DNA of 21,554 nucleotides from Botryllus schlosseri (taxonomy: Eukaryota; Chordata; Ascidiacea; Stolidobranchia; Styelidae): assembly GCA_000444245.1 (NCBI GenBank), contig ATSW01002225.1:1-21554 (forward strand), given 5' to 3'. Shown here in pieces: positions 9,347 to 18,102 of the stretch. The position numbers were made by a program, and so were the translations under genes. The first letter of the stretch is position 1, and the number at the start of each line of letters is the position of its first letter. A model generated the notes under the pieces. It did not search any database and was not told where the DNA came from. It saw only the letters and a program-made list of their open reading frames with translations.

Positions 9347-10309
9347 CAGTGTTGGGATGACTCGAGTCATGACTTGACTCGAGTCAGACTCGAGTCACTT
9401 TTTTGTATGACTTGACTTGACTCGAGTCACTTTGCTAAAATGACTTGACTTGACTTGACTCGGCGTATCAGAAATGTGGATTGACTCGTGACTCGGAGCA
9501 AAATTCACGAGTCAATTTCAAGTCATCAAGTNAAAATCACNTTATCTTGCATCTTGCATNTTGTTCGGATTGTTCNCCAAACTTTTGTGTAACCCATGAG
9601 AGCGACCGATCATTAAATGATCGTGCGTTTTACTGAGCCNCCAATATTCTCTCACNAANATATTGACCACAAACGAAGTGATCGAAGCTACAGNTTANGT
9701 TGTCGTAAACTAGTANTAAAGTAATTTNATNGCAAAATATATANTTGTGTTCTCTGTTCTTACCTTAACCGAACCTCTTGTTTNATTGAAATTGTAATCN
9801 AATATAGTTTATATANTCNTCNACCATTGGCGCAGACTCNAATTGTATCATATCAATATGTATAAATGGGNACTNTATTGCATCTTCNCAATTCGTTTNT
9901 CNATTCTNTATCTTGGNNNGTNACTATAAAATGAGGCTATGCAATTACTTACGTAGTTCAACAGTNCTACGTTTATGTGAGCGATACAGCCCCTTANTGC
10001 ATGTATATTCAACTCNATATTCNNTCANCGGTTCNGAATCAATGACCAATCAATCTGTTATTCAGAGACCTAGCGAAATGCAATGACGTAATCATGCTTC
10101 ATACTTCTAAAAGGCAACTTGACTTGAATTTTGACTTGACTCGTGACTTGACTTGACTTGACTCGACTTGACTCGAGTCACCTCCAAAAATCGACTGACT
10201 TGACTTGACTCGAGTCACCTTNGAAAATCGATTGACTTGACTTGACTCGAGTCAAAATGTGCAATGACTCGAAATGACTCGTGACTCGAAGGTAGTGATT
10301 CCAACACTG
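9347..10309. mobile_element. 963-bp hAT MITE E with GACTCGAGTC/GACTTGACTT arrays
   Basis: The ends are CAGTGTTGG at 9347 and CCAACACTG ending at 10309, flanked by a perfect 8-bp duplication, ttacattg (9339-9346 and 10310-10317). Just inside each end are long runs of GACTCGAGTC and GACTTGACTT-type units (about 9355-9500 and 10115-10290), partly in mirrored orientation, able to fold into long hairpins. The interior is AT-rich without coding potential. Isolated N bases are scattered from 9532 to 10222 and nowhere else in the window. The perfect duplication suggests a relatively recent insertion. Confidence 0.93.
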
Positions 10310-10317
10310 TTACATTG

Positions 10318-11652
10318 TAGGGTATAGGTAGAACTATTTTGAGTTCAAATTTAAGTTCAGTATCTCCAATCAATCATTCTGGATAAACAATAGTGGAATG
10401 CTTGTTGTTGTTGTTGGCAGCTTGCTCAATGTTTGCGTCTGGCTCGTTGTCACGTCAAGGTAATCCCTATTCATTGCTCTGAAGCAGTTTGATATAGATG
10501 GCAACCCCCGGCACGCCAAATGACGCACGCGAAATATAATAACCATGTTTTTGCAAAAAGTGAAACAGAAGATTGGCGGCGATAAAACCTTGGTATAAAA
10601 TAACGGTAGCACGTTGGCCAAACCGTTCGACATTTATATGTCCACTTTCCAGGCACGGAAATGATCAGCGCCTAATAGTCCAGCGTCCACAGCTTAAGCC
10701 GCACGTATCAAATGAGATCCACCAAAGAAAATAATTAGCTTCGACTCAGCGAAATACGAATTTGGAATCGGGTTCGCCACACGAAAAAAATATTTATTCA
10801 TTTGGTTTCATCTGGTGGGTGTAAGCGATTCCAGCATATTTCGAGCAACGACAACCTTTACGGCTTTACCGCGACCTTCTGAGCTTTGCAGCTAAATCCA
10901 GTGTCAGGCCAACCAAGCAATGTAACATCGAACCCAATCATATGATACAGGGTTTGGCAAATTTTTGATCATCAGACCATATCATCGCACCAACAATGAT
11001 GAGCCAGTCACTTATTGGCTTGGGGCAGTGGACTTGTTACCGACCAAAGAAACCACAGAAGTTCTATCATAGCGTGACTAAAAATATACCATGCAAATAT
11101 TACGTACATTAAGCGATAAGTCTAGTGCGGTAGCGACCAATATTTATACCCTTTGCGACCAATATAGGCCTACTTTGGGAATCACTGGCGCAAACGGTAC
11201 CGTTGTCAGCTGCAGATAAGCGGCTGGGGAGATTGCCTGCTTGAAACACTAAATATGACAAAATGAAAATGTTTGGCACGCCGGATGGTGGTAATTTGAC
11301 ATTTTTTGACATTTTGGCACGCTGCATACGACAGGTTGCCGGTCCCTATAGAGAGCAAGCTGACGTCATCTACAAGGGCCAAATTATATTAAAGTAGAGA
11401 CTGATGGGAGCGTGCGTATTAGAATTTGATGACATTGTTTTGATATTGCTCGCCGCTGAAAATCTGATATTATGCTTGGTAGGCCTATATGATATTACAT
11501 TTTCAACTCATGTTTTTCGAAATCTCCAGCCAAGCCGCATGCCGGATAATAAGACCTGGCCAACTGCACGTGGCCCGCCGGATGCGTGTTTGTGACCCCT
11601 GCTCGAAAGTAAACTGGCTAATCTTTGGTTATCCACAACTTTCGACGAGACA
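10318..11652 (-). other. Intron interval with hAT termini, no exon seen
   Basis: I find no LRR exon or other supported gene in these 1.3 kb. Several hAT-like termini lie here: GGGAATCACTG ending at 11184, GGTTGCCGGTCCCTA ending at 11349, and TGTGACCCCTG ending at about 11601. A GGCAACCCCCGGCACGCC stretch at 10500-10518 resembles the complement of the 11349 terminus and may mark the other end of a very degraded element, but no target duplication is visible. A TGACGTCA is at 11361-11368; TAGGCCTA is at 11165-11172 and 11480-11487. Confidence 0.4.
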
Positions 11653-11660
11653 GTCAATGC

Positions 11661-12190
11661 CAGGGATGTAACCAAGTCACAAGGCTCCGAGTAGCAAGTG
11701 AATCTCAATTTCGTAGTTTTTACGCGATTCAAAGACGAGTCGTTTTCAATTCTCCGCCAAGTCAAGTCCGAGTCCAAGTCACGAAGTAGAGTGTCGAGTC
11801 CGAGTCATAGTGTTTTGACTCGGACTTTTTACAACCTAGCTCGGTGATATCGAATGCTTCGCGTTCATAATATATTAATTTCCCTCACTTTTAACATTTT
11901 CCGGCAGCTTCTTCAACTATACCAGTACTGATAGACGAAAGAATAATAGTTTAATAACTTTACTATACTTCGTAATTAAAATGAAATGCCTGTCTTGGTA
12001 GACCCAGCCTCGAGTCATATGACTTGGTCCGAGTCATGCGCATTGCGCAATGACTCGAGTACAAGTCGAATCAAATTGACTCGAGTCGAATCGAGTCATT
12101 TTTCATTTTTAGGAAAATGACTCTAGTCAAGTCGAGTCACCAAAAAATCGCGACTCGAGTCGAGTCACGACTGGAGTCATTACAACCCTG
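11661..12190. mobile_element. 530-bp hAT-type MITE F with GAGTC-rich arms
   Basis: The ends are CAGGGATGTAA at 11661 and TTACAACCCTG ending at 12190 (one mismatch). The flanking 8-mers gtcaatgc (11653-11660) and gtccatgc (12191-12198) match at 7 of 8. Both arms carry many GAGTC/GACTC units (for example CCGAGTCCAAGTC on the left, GACTCGAGTCGAGTCAC on the right). The core is AT-rich with no gene. The imperfect duplication and termini suggest it is older than MITE E. Confidence 0.88.
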
Positions 12191-12198
12191 GTCCATGC

Positions 12199-12530
12199 TT
12201 TCGTTTCTTCCGCATAACTGACAGAATAATCGGTCAGATTTGTTGACTACAATGACATGGGGTATAAAGTGTCGACAATTACAAGCGATTATCAAACATA
12301 GTTGAAATTTATACACGTCACTTTAACGAATACTTAATCAAACATGGTGCAGTATACACGATTATTCAACATGAAATGTACTTGTCACTTTCATACTTAT
12401 AACCGAAATAAACTATCGCGACCGTGGTCATTTTGTGCGGATATAGTTTACCGCTAATGTTGGTGGTTCATATACTTGAAGTTTGTGTGTACAAGGCAGC
12501 ACGGCAAAACGATGAATGTCTTGGACTTAC
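12199..12530 (-). other. Intron sequence below LRR exon 2
   Basis: Between MITE F and the exon 2 donor. Plain AT-rich sequence with no repeat, exon or motif that I can support. Confidence 0.4.
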
Positions 12531-12698
12531 TGTGAGTCGATTTTTCATGCACCCTACTCCGAAAAATTCCAGTTTCTTCTTGTCCAAAGTGGAGTTTCGA
12601 AAATGTACTTGCTGGCACTTTGTGACTTTCAAAACCTCCGTAAGGTTATCATACGCTCCTGGTTGCATGGCAGAATCTGATATGAATAGTCCACCAAG
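12531..12698 (-). CDS. LRR exon 2 of a minus-strand host gene
   Basis: A 168-bp phase-0 exon with the best splice sites of the three: acceptor TTATATACAG above 12698 and donor ACA|GTAAGT below 12531. It encodes 56 residues (two 28-residue repeats), beginning LGGLFISDSAM and ending GVGCMKNRLT. M11, C28, H32, L38, K42, G49 and C50 align exactly with the two sister exons; the segment L-T-E-V-L-K-V-T-K-C closely parallels the equivalent part of exon 3. Identical length, identical phase and conserved columns with divergent flanks argue for exon duplication within one gene rather than chance. Role inferred from the fold only: a ligand- or partner-binding LRR solenoid. No stop codon inside. Confidence 0.82.
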
Positions 12699-12943
12699 CT
12701 GTATATAATTTTATTTTACAATTACAATGTTTCAAATCGTTACCAAATCAGATTTGAATATATTATTTTTGATATGGTCTATGCAATGAGTGAATAGTGA
12801 TGAATGCAGTTGATTAGTACCAATACACCACAACGGCGGTCTGAAATGAATATAGTGAATACACAAATCAAAACCGGAAAGTAGTGCAATGTCATGTATG
12901 GTGATATTTTATATGGAAATAAAAATAGGATCAACGTTATTAT

Positions 12944-13659
12944 TAGGGATGAGGTGAACTTGAGGTTCACGAGGTTCGCCATGGTATATTCTGCACTGTG
13001 GACCTTTTTCATGAGTTACAATTTTTCACGTCATTATGACGTCTTCGGTTGAAATTATTTGCATTTCCTCTTCGGGCCACTCTCCGCATGCCGCTGGCCG
13101 CATGGAAATAAATTCAGCACTAGACGAGCATGCACCATGTCAATTTCAAAAATTATTTGATCGAAAGTTGGCTCGGAGTATTCAGCTTTCCGTTTGTAAT
13201 GTTTCGTGACTGTCCTGCTGTGAGCTCTGTCACACAATAGCAAGAACAAAACACACTACATGTAGAAAGTCAACGAATTGTGCTTTATAGTCAACCAATC
13301 AATTGTTTACATCAAAAAAATGGTTATAAAGAATGCATCGATGTATAATGTAAGAAATAAAAAGTGTAGCAACCGAGGCTCCACTCTTAAGAATACATCT
13401 GTCCAGTCTATCTGAGTCCTCGTTGAAATTACTGGCAAAGCGACGGAAGATATTGATTTTGTGGAATTACTATAGCATATGATCGTTTCAGTCGATACAT
13501 CTGATGACGCTTAAAAAGCCAGCATGTAGTTCAGCATTGTGGCATGTAACATGGTATCATGTACATTATAGGATTGCTATCGGGCATATTACGTAACATG
13601 ACGTCATAGGTTCACGTTCGCGTTCACACAAAACCTTTAAGGGGTTCGCACGATCCCTA
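12944..13659. mobile_element. 716-bp hAT-type MITE G with GTTCAC/GTTCGC arms
   Basis: The ends are TAGGGATG at 12944 and a matching ATCCCTA ending at 13659; inward, GGTGAACTTGAGGTTCAC on the left faces GGTTCACGTTCGCGTTCAC on the right. Flanking 8-mers gttattat (12936-12943) and gtcattac (13660-13667) match at 6 of 8, both differences being transitions, consistent with an aged 8-bp duplication. It sits in the intron between LRR exons 1 and 2 and carries TGACGTCA at 13599-13606. No coding potential. Confidence 0.78.
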
Positions 13660-13729
13660 GTCATTACACTGAAAGCAGGTTAACCCTATCTCCGGAAAAT
13701 GCGTTTAGATACTGAGTGATGCACCGAGT

Positions 13730-13903
13730 TCACTTAATAAATTTCAGAAGCTTTTCTGGGAATATACTGATAAGTTGTCGACGGTATTGTTTTATAGTTA
13801 TCCCTGGTGATCTCTTTATTTCGTTTCCGAAATTAATGAGTTCGTGATTAATATAAATGAGAGGTGTAGTCTTATGCGATAGAAACTGGTGTATTGGTTT
13901 GAA
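13730..13903 (-). pseudogene. Possible LINE C-terminal tail fragment
   Basis: A 57-residue minus-strand frame ends at a stop (13730-13732). It includes LIYINHELINFGNEIKRSPG and ITIKQYRRQLISIF. The order N-x-x-x-I-K-x-S followed by K-x-Y-x-x-x-L resembles the last residues of CR1/L2-like LINE proteins (W/F-N-x-L-P-x-x-I-K-x-S...F-K-x-x-L). An alternative is a terminal exon, but it lies between LRR exons 1 and 2 and has no good acceptor. The evidence is a weak pattern only. Confidence 0.28.
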
Positions 13904-14174
13904 TCAATTGGTCGATTTCATTAGTTCCTCGTGGGAAATTGAAAGGACTTTAGATACAGAATATCTTATATTTATTGATATATTTTATTCCTAAATGCCT
14001 TTACATAATATTCAGTTATTATCAAATGTAACGGAATTGCAACACTCTGACATAAGACACATTGTAATAGTTTTCCATTTTGTGCAGGGACTGACATAAC
14101 TGCAACTTCTACCGCGAACTCAAAAACTGATTCATTCCGCGTTTTCCGAAATCTTGTGTCAAAATACAGTTCAC
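13904..14174 (-). other. Intron sequence below LRR exon 1
   Basis: AT-rich stretch between the LINE-like tail and the exon 1 donor. No further exon matching the LRR pattern is seen. Confidence 0.4.
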
Positions 14175-14342
14175 CTGGATATTTTTATTTCGGCATCCAC
14201 GCGATAATACACGAAACTTCGTTGTAGTCAGACCGCAGCAAAGCAGATGCAAATCAGTACATCGTACATCCTTCAGAAAGTGAGTAAGCTGCTCGCATTC
14301 ATCTTCATTCATCGCTTCACAAGATATTACCAGTTTCTGTAA
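14175..14342 (-). CDS. LRR exon 1 of a minus-strand host gene
   Basis: A 168-bp phase-0 exon, the most upstream of the three found. The acceptor is TTGACTACTTTAG above 14342 and the donor is CAG|GTGAAC below 14175. It encodes two 28-residue leucine-rich repeats: the first starts LQKLVISCEAM and ends at C28; the second starts TDLHLLCCGLTTTKF and ends GCRNKNIQ. The hydrophobic columns (L-x-I/L-x-x-C, then L, then L-x-x-F/L) fit RI-type LRRs. Continuing the frame beyond the donor gives about 22 more codons that break the pattern, which supports splicing at the GT. Neighbouring 5' exons were not found up to 21.5 kb, so they are absent, too diverged, or outside the window. Confidence 0.8.
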
Positions 14343-14720
14343 CTAAAGTAGTCAAGTATTGAATGTATATATCCAATCATATATTGGTACCCGAATAATA
14401 TATTAAGCTAAGCATGAGTGCGAGTTTATCCAGACTCCCACGCTACCCGATCCGCTATAGCTTAAAAAAGTCTTTCGGGAAATTGGACCGATCAGTCGCT
14501 CCCAACTAAGAACTATCGTAGATGAATGCAGAATCAAAACACTGGCGGCGAATGCAGAATGTGCCACAACCAAATGAAGCTGTAGCACATTTCATGTGCG
14601 ACACAAGAGCACATGTGTTCACATTCTAAACTTTGAGACGCAGCAGGATCGGCCACTCTATTCAACTTGAGCTCTGCAGACCTTTCAACATTATCACCTC
14701 TACCAAAATGGTCTGATTAT
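14343..14720. other. No feature supported
   Basis: Lies upstream (minus sense) of LRR exon 1. A 61-codon minus frame (14403-14588) was checked against the LRR exon pattern and does not fit. No repeat or element end is seen. Confidence 0.35.
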
Positions 14721-14723
14721 ATG

Positions 14724-14840
14724 CAGGGCCGTAACAGCACTTAGTCAGCCCCCCCCCAAAAAAAAACGTTGGTCTTGGGCCCTTCATATGGTGATAATCC
14801 GAACTTATGGGGGGCTTCAACCCCTACACTAGGGCTGTTC
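14724..14840 (+). repeat. ~330-bp repeat, locus 2, partial unit
   Basis: GGGCCGTAACAGCACTTAGTCAG, a run of C then A, and TTGGTCTTGGGCCC match the parallel part of the unit at 449-500 and 15260-15330. It is a short partial copy with slipped homopolymer tracts. Confidence 0.6.
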
Positions 14841-15110
14841 AAAAATAACCTTTTTTCCTGAATCTTGCAGGTTACACGATTAAATCGTTAGGTTGCCTTG
14901 AAAAACGACGCACACCAAATTTGAATACATTCCAACCAATATTCGCGGATTTCGTAGAGTTTGAAAATTTTGAGTTTGCCTGAAAATGCAAAAAAAAATT
15001 TTTTCGAATTTTTCTTTCAACCTTATGAAATTGTTGCGCTGTCTTCAAAAACGATGGAAAACAAATTTGACTCAATTCCAAGCTGCAGAAGCGGAGTTAT
15101 TCAAGTTTTT
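14841..15110. repeat. Diverged internal direct repeat
   Basis: A segment with TTGAAAAACGACGC and CCAAATTTGAATACATTCC near 14896-14936 recurs as TTCAAAAACGATGG and CAAATTTGACTCAATTCC near 15043-15080. The homology is loose, with an offset of about 147 bp. Frames across it (66-69 codons) have no domain. Origin unknown. Confidence 0.4.
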
Positions 15111-15115
15111 TGATG

Positions 15116-15540
15116 ATAATTCTGGGATGATCCACCAATCAGGGATAATCCCATATACGATAAATCTGATTTACCGGGAGAGCTGAGTGACGTGCGTTTG
15201 TAGGACCCCTCAATAATAATTAAACAGCTCCGGGTGTATACCCGTTGGCAGGAACGAAGCAGCACTTCGTCAAGCCCCCCCCCCCTAAATAAAAAATAAA
15301 AAACCTGAGTCTTGGGCTCCCATAGGGTGATAAACTGACCCCCATCACTATGTTCGTTGCCACGAAATTATAAATGTACTGTCTAGTGAGCCAGCGCAAA
15401 GCGCGAAGATTTTCGATGATTCATGATAACATCGGTCAATAACATCGGGAATTGCATATATATTGCTATCAATTTCTAGTCCTCTCTGCTCAAGAAATCA
15501 CCTTTACCGGTAGAGCTGAGTGTGGTGTCTTTGAAACTGT
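15116..15540 (+). repeat. ~330-bp tandem repeat, locus 2
   Basis: One nearly whole unit (from about 15116: TTTACCGGGAGAGCTGAGTG, AATAATTAAACAGC, CAGCACTTCGTCAAG, CCCATAGGGTGATAAAC, TTCGTTGCCACGAAATTA, AGCCAGCGC) is followed head to tail by the start of a second unit at 15440 (TCGGGAATTGCATATATATT). Block order is the same as at 628-957, so both loci hold tandem copies of one family. Homopolymer C and A runs near 15276-15302 vary between copies. Confidence 0.75.
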
Positions 15541-15542
15541 AC

Positions 15543-15700
15543 GCACAAAAAAATCTGGTAAATTTACAAATATATCGGTGTAAATTTTACAACGAATCAC
15601 AAGTGGAAGCCAATAACTGCGCGCAGCTTGTAAATTAACATTTTTGTGTGTAATATTACATTAATATAGCTGTAACATCAATTTACCAGAATTTTTTCGC
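15543..15700. repeat. GTAAA/TTTAC-rich inverted repeat
   Basis: CACAAAAAAATCTGGTAAATTT at 15544 onward faces ATTTACCAGAATTTTTTCGC at 15681-15700, an imperfect inverted repeat of about 20 bp. Between them are further GTAAATT and AATTTAC motifs. The structure fits a small MITE-like insertion directly abutting the ~330-bp repeat, but I could not define a target duplication. Confidence 0.45.
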
Positions 15701-16920
15701 AAAATAAATGACAGTTACTCTTTACTGCACTTTACCATGCCACTTTGTAACATTGATTTGCTTTCAAATCCTTGCAGTCGATGTATACATGCAACGGAAT
15801 GCTACTGTGCTGTCACTTTCGTGGTGATATGTCCTAGTGTAACCTCGTTCGCCAGACAGAGATAGGTTATACAGAGCCGATTTTAGTATAGTACAGTAGG
15901 CTACATCAAATTACTGTCAGACAACGAAGCAAATGTTGCGACATCACTGGCCTGGGTGTTGCAATTCGCGGTATGGCTGTCTTGTCTTTCCACATATCAC
16001 GGCACCGACGAGCAAAACCATTTTGTTTACCAGTGCTCGGTCCCTTGTCTGGGTTAATAGGTGGGGTTAGCGATGGAGGAATGACATCCGCCGTAAAATC
16101 TTGAGTAAACTCATTAATCCGCTTTGGCTGGCCCACGCACGAGAGAAGTCGAAAGGAGCAATAAATAACTGCGTACCGTAGCGCTGCTCAACCAGAAATA
16201 CCTAATGAAAATATTACCAATTTTTGCTTTGTAACGCATGTTTTGGTAAAGTTATAACGATCTATGTTACATTGGTATATTGTCTTTGTTGACTCCATCA
16301 ACTTGGAAAATCAGGGGAATTTTAATAATGTACGACAAATTAGAATCATCCGCACGCCCAGTTTACACTCCACCAATGGCGGACACACGCGACTTGACGA
16401 AACGAATTGCGTTGCGAAAGTTACGGCGACACGGGTTGGTCTGATTACTCTGATACCGCTGACTGCATAGTAGACAACCAAAGCACGACTGTGACATCAT
16501 AGAAACGGGCTGCTGGTTAGGTAAGTAAGTAGTGCACAATATATATGCGAAAATTGAAGTTTATGGAATATTATACGAGAGCAGAGTGAAAATATCTATA
16601 GTTCATCTTTCCATCTAGTAAAACAACCTAACTGATATATTATAACGTATCCAGTAGATATTATTGGTGGCATATATTAAGCGGATGAATATCAATAAAT
16701 CATGCGAGTTGCAGCAGACATCGAATTTGACCGCCCTGTATGCCTTCGATATTGTAGTGATCTTTGTTGAGCGTGAGACTTAATCTATAGTGAAGAATGT
16801 TGGCATCATCGTCAAAGATTACAAGAAATGTTAGATAAGAGACTCACCGCAGAAGGTACAATATCTTGATATAAGGCAAAGTAATAACTTTGATAAATTT
16901 AAACGTAAGACCTTGATAGC
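15701..16920. other. No supported gene over about 1.2 kb
   Basis: A 76-codon minus-strand frame (15906-16136, starting MGQPKRINEF, Pro-rich centre) has an unusually protein-like composition, but I recognise no domain and see no clear splice partner. A 68-codon plus frame at 16264 is featureless. Scattered TTTACC/GGTAAA words continue to about 16250. No LRR exon on the minus strand. Confidence 0.35.
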
Positions 16921-16977
16921 TTTCACACCGTATTTAACGTCCACTTGTATGAATATAACTTTATTAGTTACACGAGC

Positions 16978-17002
16978 TTTCGGAGCTCTGCTCCTTCATC
17001 AG
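16978..17002 (-). ncRNA. Hammerhead-core-like motif in the Penelope-like tail
   Basis: The minus strand reads CTGATGA, A, a 5-bp helix GGAGC/GCTCC closed by AGA, then GAAA. This is the conserved core and helix II of a hammerhead ribozyme. Penelope-like elements are known to carry hammerheads in their terminal repeats. However, I do not find an adjacent helix III with the GUH cleavage site, so this may be a decayed or partial ribozyme, or only a conserved element terminus. It is followed by TAATAAAG. Confidence 0.45.
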
Positions 17003-17066
17003 GTGTTAAAGCGAAAGTAACGCAAAAAGAGCAACGCAAAAAGATTTTGAATTTGAACATATACAT

Positions 17067-17150
17067 ATTGTGACATCATAGTGGGTAAGAACTTTCTAGA
17101 TTCCAAAGTTATCTACTTTATGACGTCATAGGCAGTAAGATCTAGTATAT
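17067..17150 (-). repeat. Imperfect direct repeat in the Penelope-like tail
   Basis: TGACATCATAGTGGGTAAGA (17071-17090) and TGACGTCATAGGCAGTAAGA (17121-17140) are 50 bp apart and both are followed by TCTAG. They lie between the endonuclease stop and the hammerhead-like motif. Confidence 0.65.
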
Positions 17151-17247
17151 GTTAGAAACGCATAAAGTAAGCTGTACTCCTCAAAATTGGCTACGATATA
17201 ATATGCTTGTAGCATAATACACATGCAGGAAGGTGACAAGTGAAGTA

Positions 17248-18102
17248 TTACATGGTGTAGTGAGACATGCACCCTCTATCTATATTGAGCCCTTGTCGGA
17301 ATGTATCAAATTTGTCAATATATTTTTGTTCAGTAGCCTTGCGTAGGGTAGAGTCTTCAATGTTTCCGACCAATACGTTGATTATGATGTCGTTCTCCGA
17401 ATGTCCAGCCGAAGTAAAATGTTCACTGACAGGCTTCGATTTGTTGACTTTCGAGATGTCATGTCGATATCCATTTACTCTCTTATGGAGAGGTTGACTG
17501 GTCTCCCCAACGTACCACGCATTGGTACATCCTTTCCGGCAGCGAATCAAGTATATCAAATGACTTGATTTGCAAGTGAAATGGCCTTTGGTGTTGTGCT
17601 TGGCATGTCCTCTTGTGATCACGGTATTCTTATCGAGAATAGCACACGTCTTGCATGACGATTGTCCACAATTTTCCACGCTGTTTTTTTGTTTTGACCG
17701 GGGCAGTCTGCTATTAACTAAAATGTTACGCAAGTTGCGTGGTTGCCGAATGGCTAAAATAGGCCTTCTCGGGAACACTTCATTGCATTTTGGATCATTA
17801 TCAAGTATTCGCTGATGTTTTCGCAAAATCTTACGGATCTTTTCTGCTCCCGGAAAATAAGTAGTGACCAACGGCACTCTGCGATCGCGTGCTTCCTCGT
17901 TGTTATTCCGACTGCAGTCAAGGAGTTCTTCACGTGGCACATTGAGGGCCCTTTTTATTTGATTCTTTATTAGCTGTTGGTCGTAGCCAGATTTGGTCAG
18001 TTCGTGTCTCAAAACTTCCAAATGATCATTTTTATCCTCTTCCTTCGAACAGATTTTGTGTACGCATGGGAGAGGTTCTAAATGTACTGCATGGGGGAGG
18101 TA
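17248..18102 (-). pseudogene. GIY-YIG endonuclease end of a Penelope-like polyprotein
   Basis: The minus-strand frame is open from 18102 to its stop at 17248. The first ATG-like start usually picked (TTG at 18021) is not meaningful, because the natural protein starts far upstream in the missing reverse transcriptase. Numbering from 18021: a linker with VPLVTTYFPG (49-58); C118, C123 and C126 of the Cys-His motif typical of Penelope-like endonucleases; HLIYLIRC (154-161) replacing GIY; WYVGETSQPLHKR (169-181) with YVG in place of YIG and Arg181 as the catalytic Arg; and ATEQKYIDKF with Glu231 as the metal-binding Glu. All catalytic positions look present. The domain cuts DNA for target-primed reverse transcription. 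The element itself is 5'-truncated and so not autonomous. Confidence 0.88.

Noticed and set aside
10500-11349. Candidate hAT element with GGCAACC and GGCACGC ends
   Set aside because: The termini match only in scattered blocks and there is no target duplication; kept only as a note.
14403-14588. Possible fourth LRR exon on the minus strand
   Set aside because: The LQLHL start is suggestive, but the M11, C28 and GC columns are absent and there are no suitable splice sites 168 bp apart.
16869-16900. Possible exon end before a GTGAGT donor at about 16846 on the minus strand
   Set aside because: The preceding residues do not fit the LRR exon pattern and no acceptor at a plausible distance was found.
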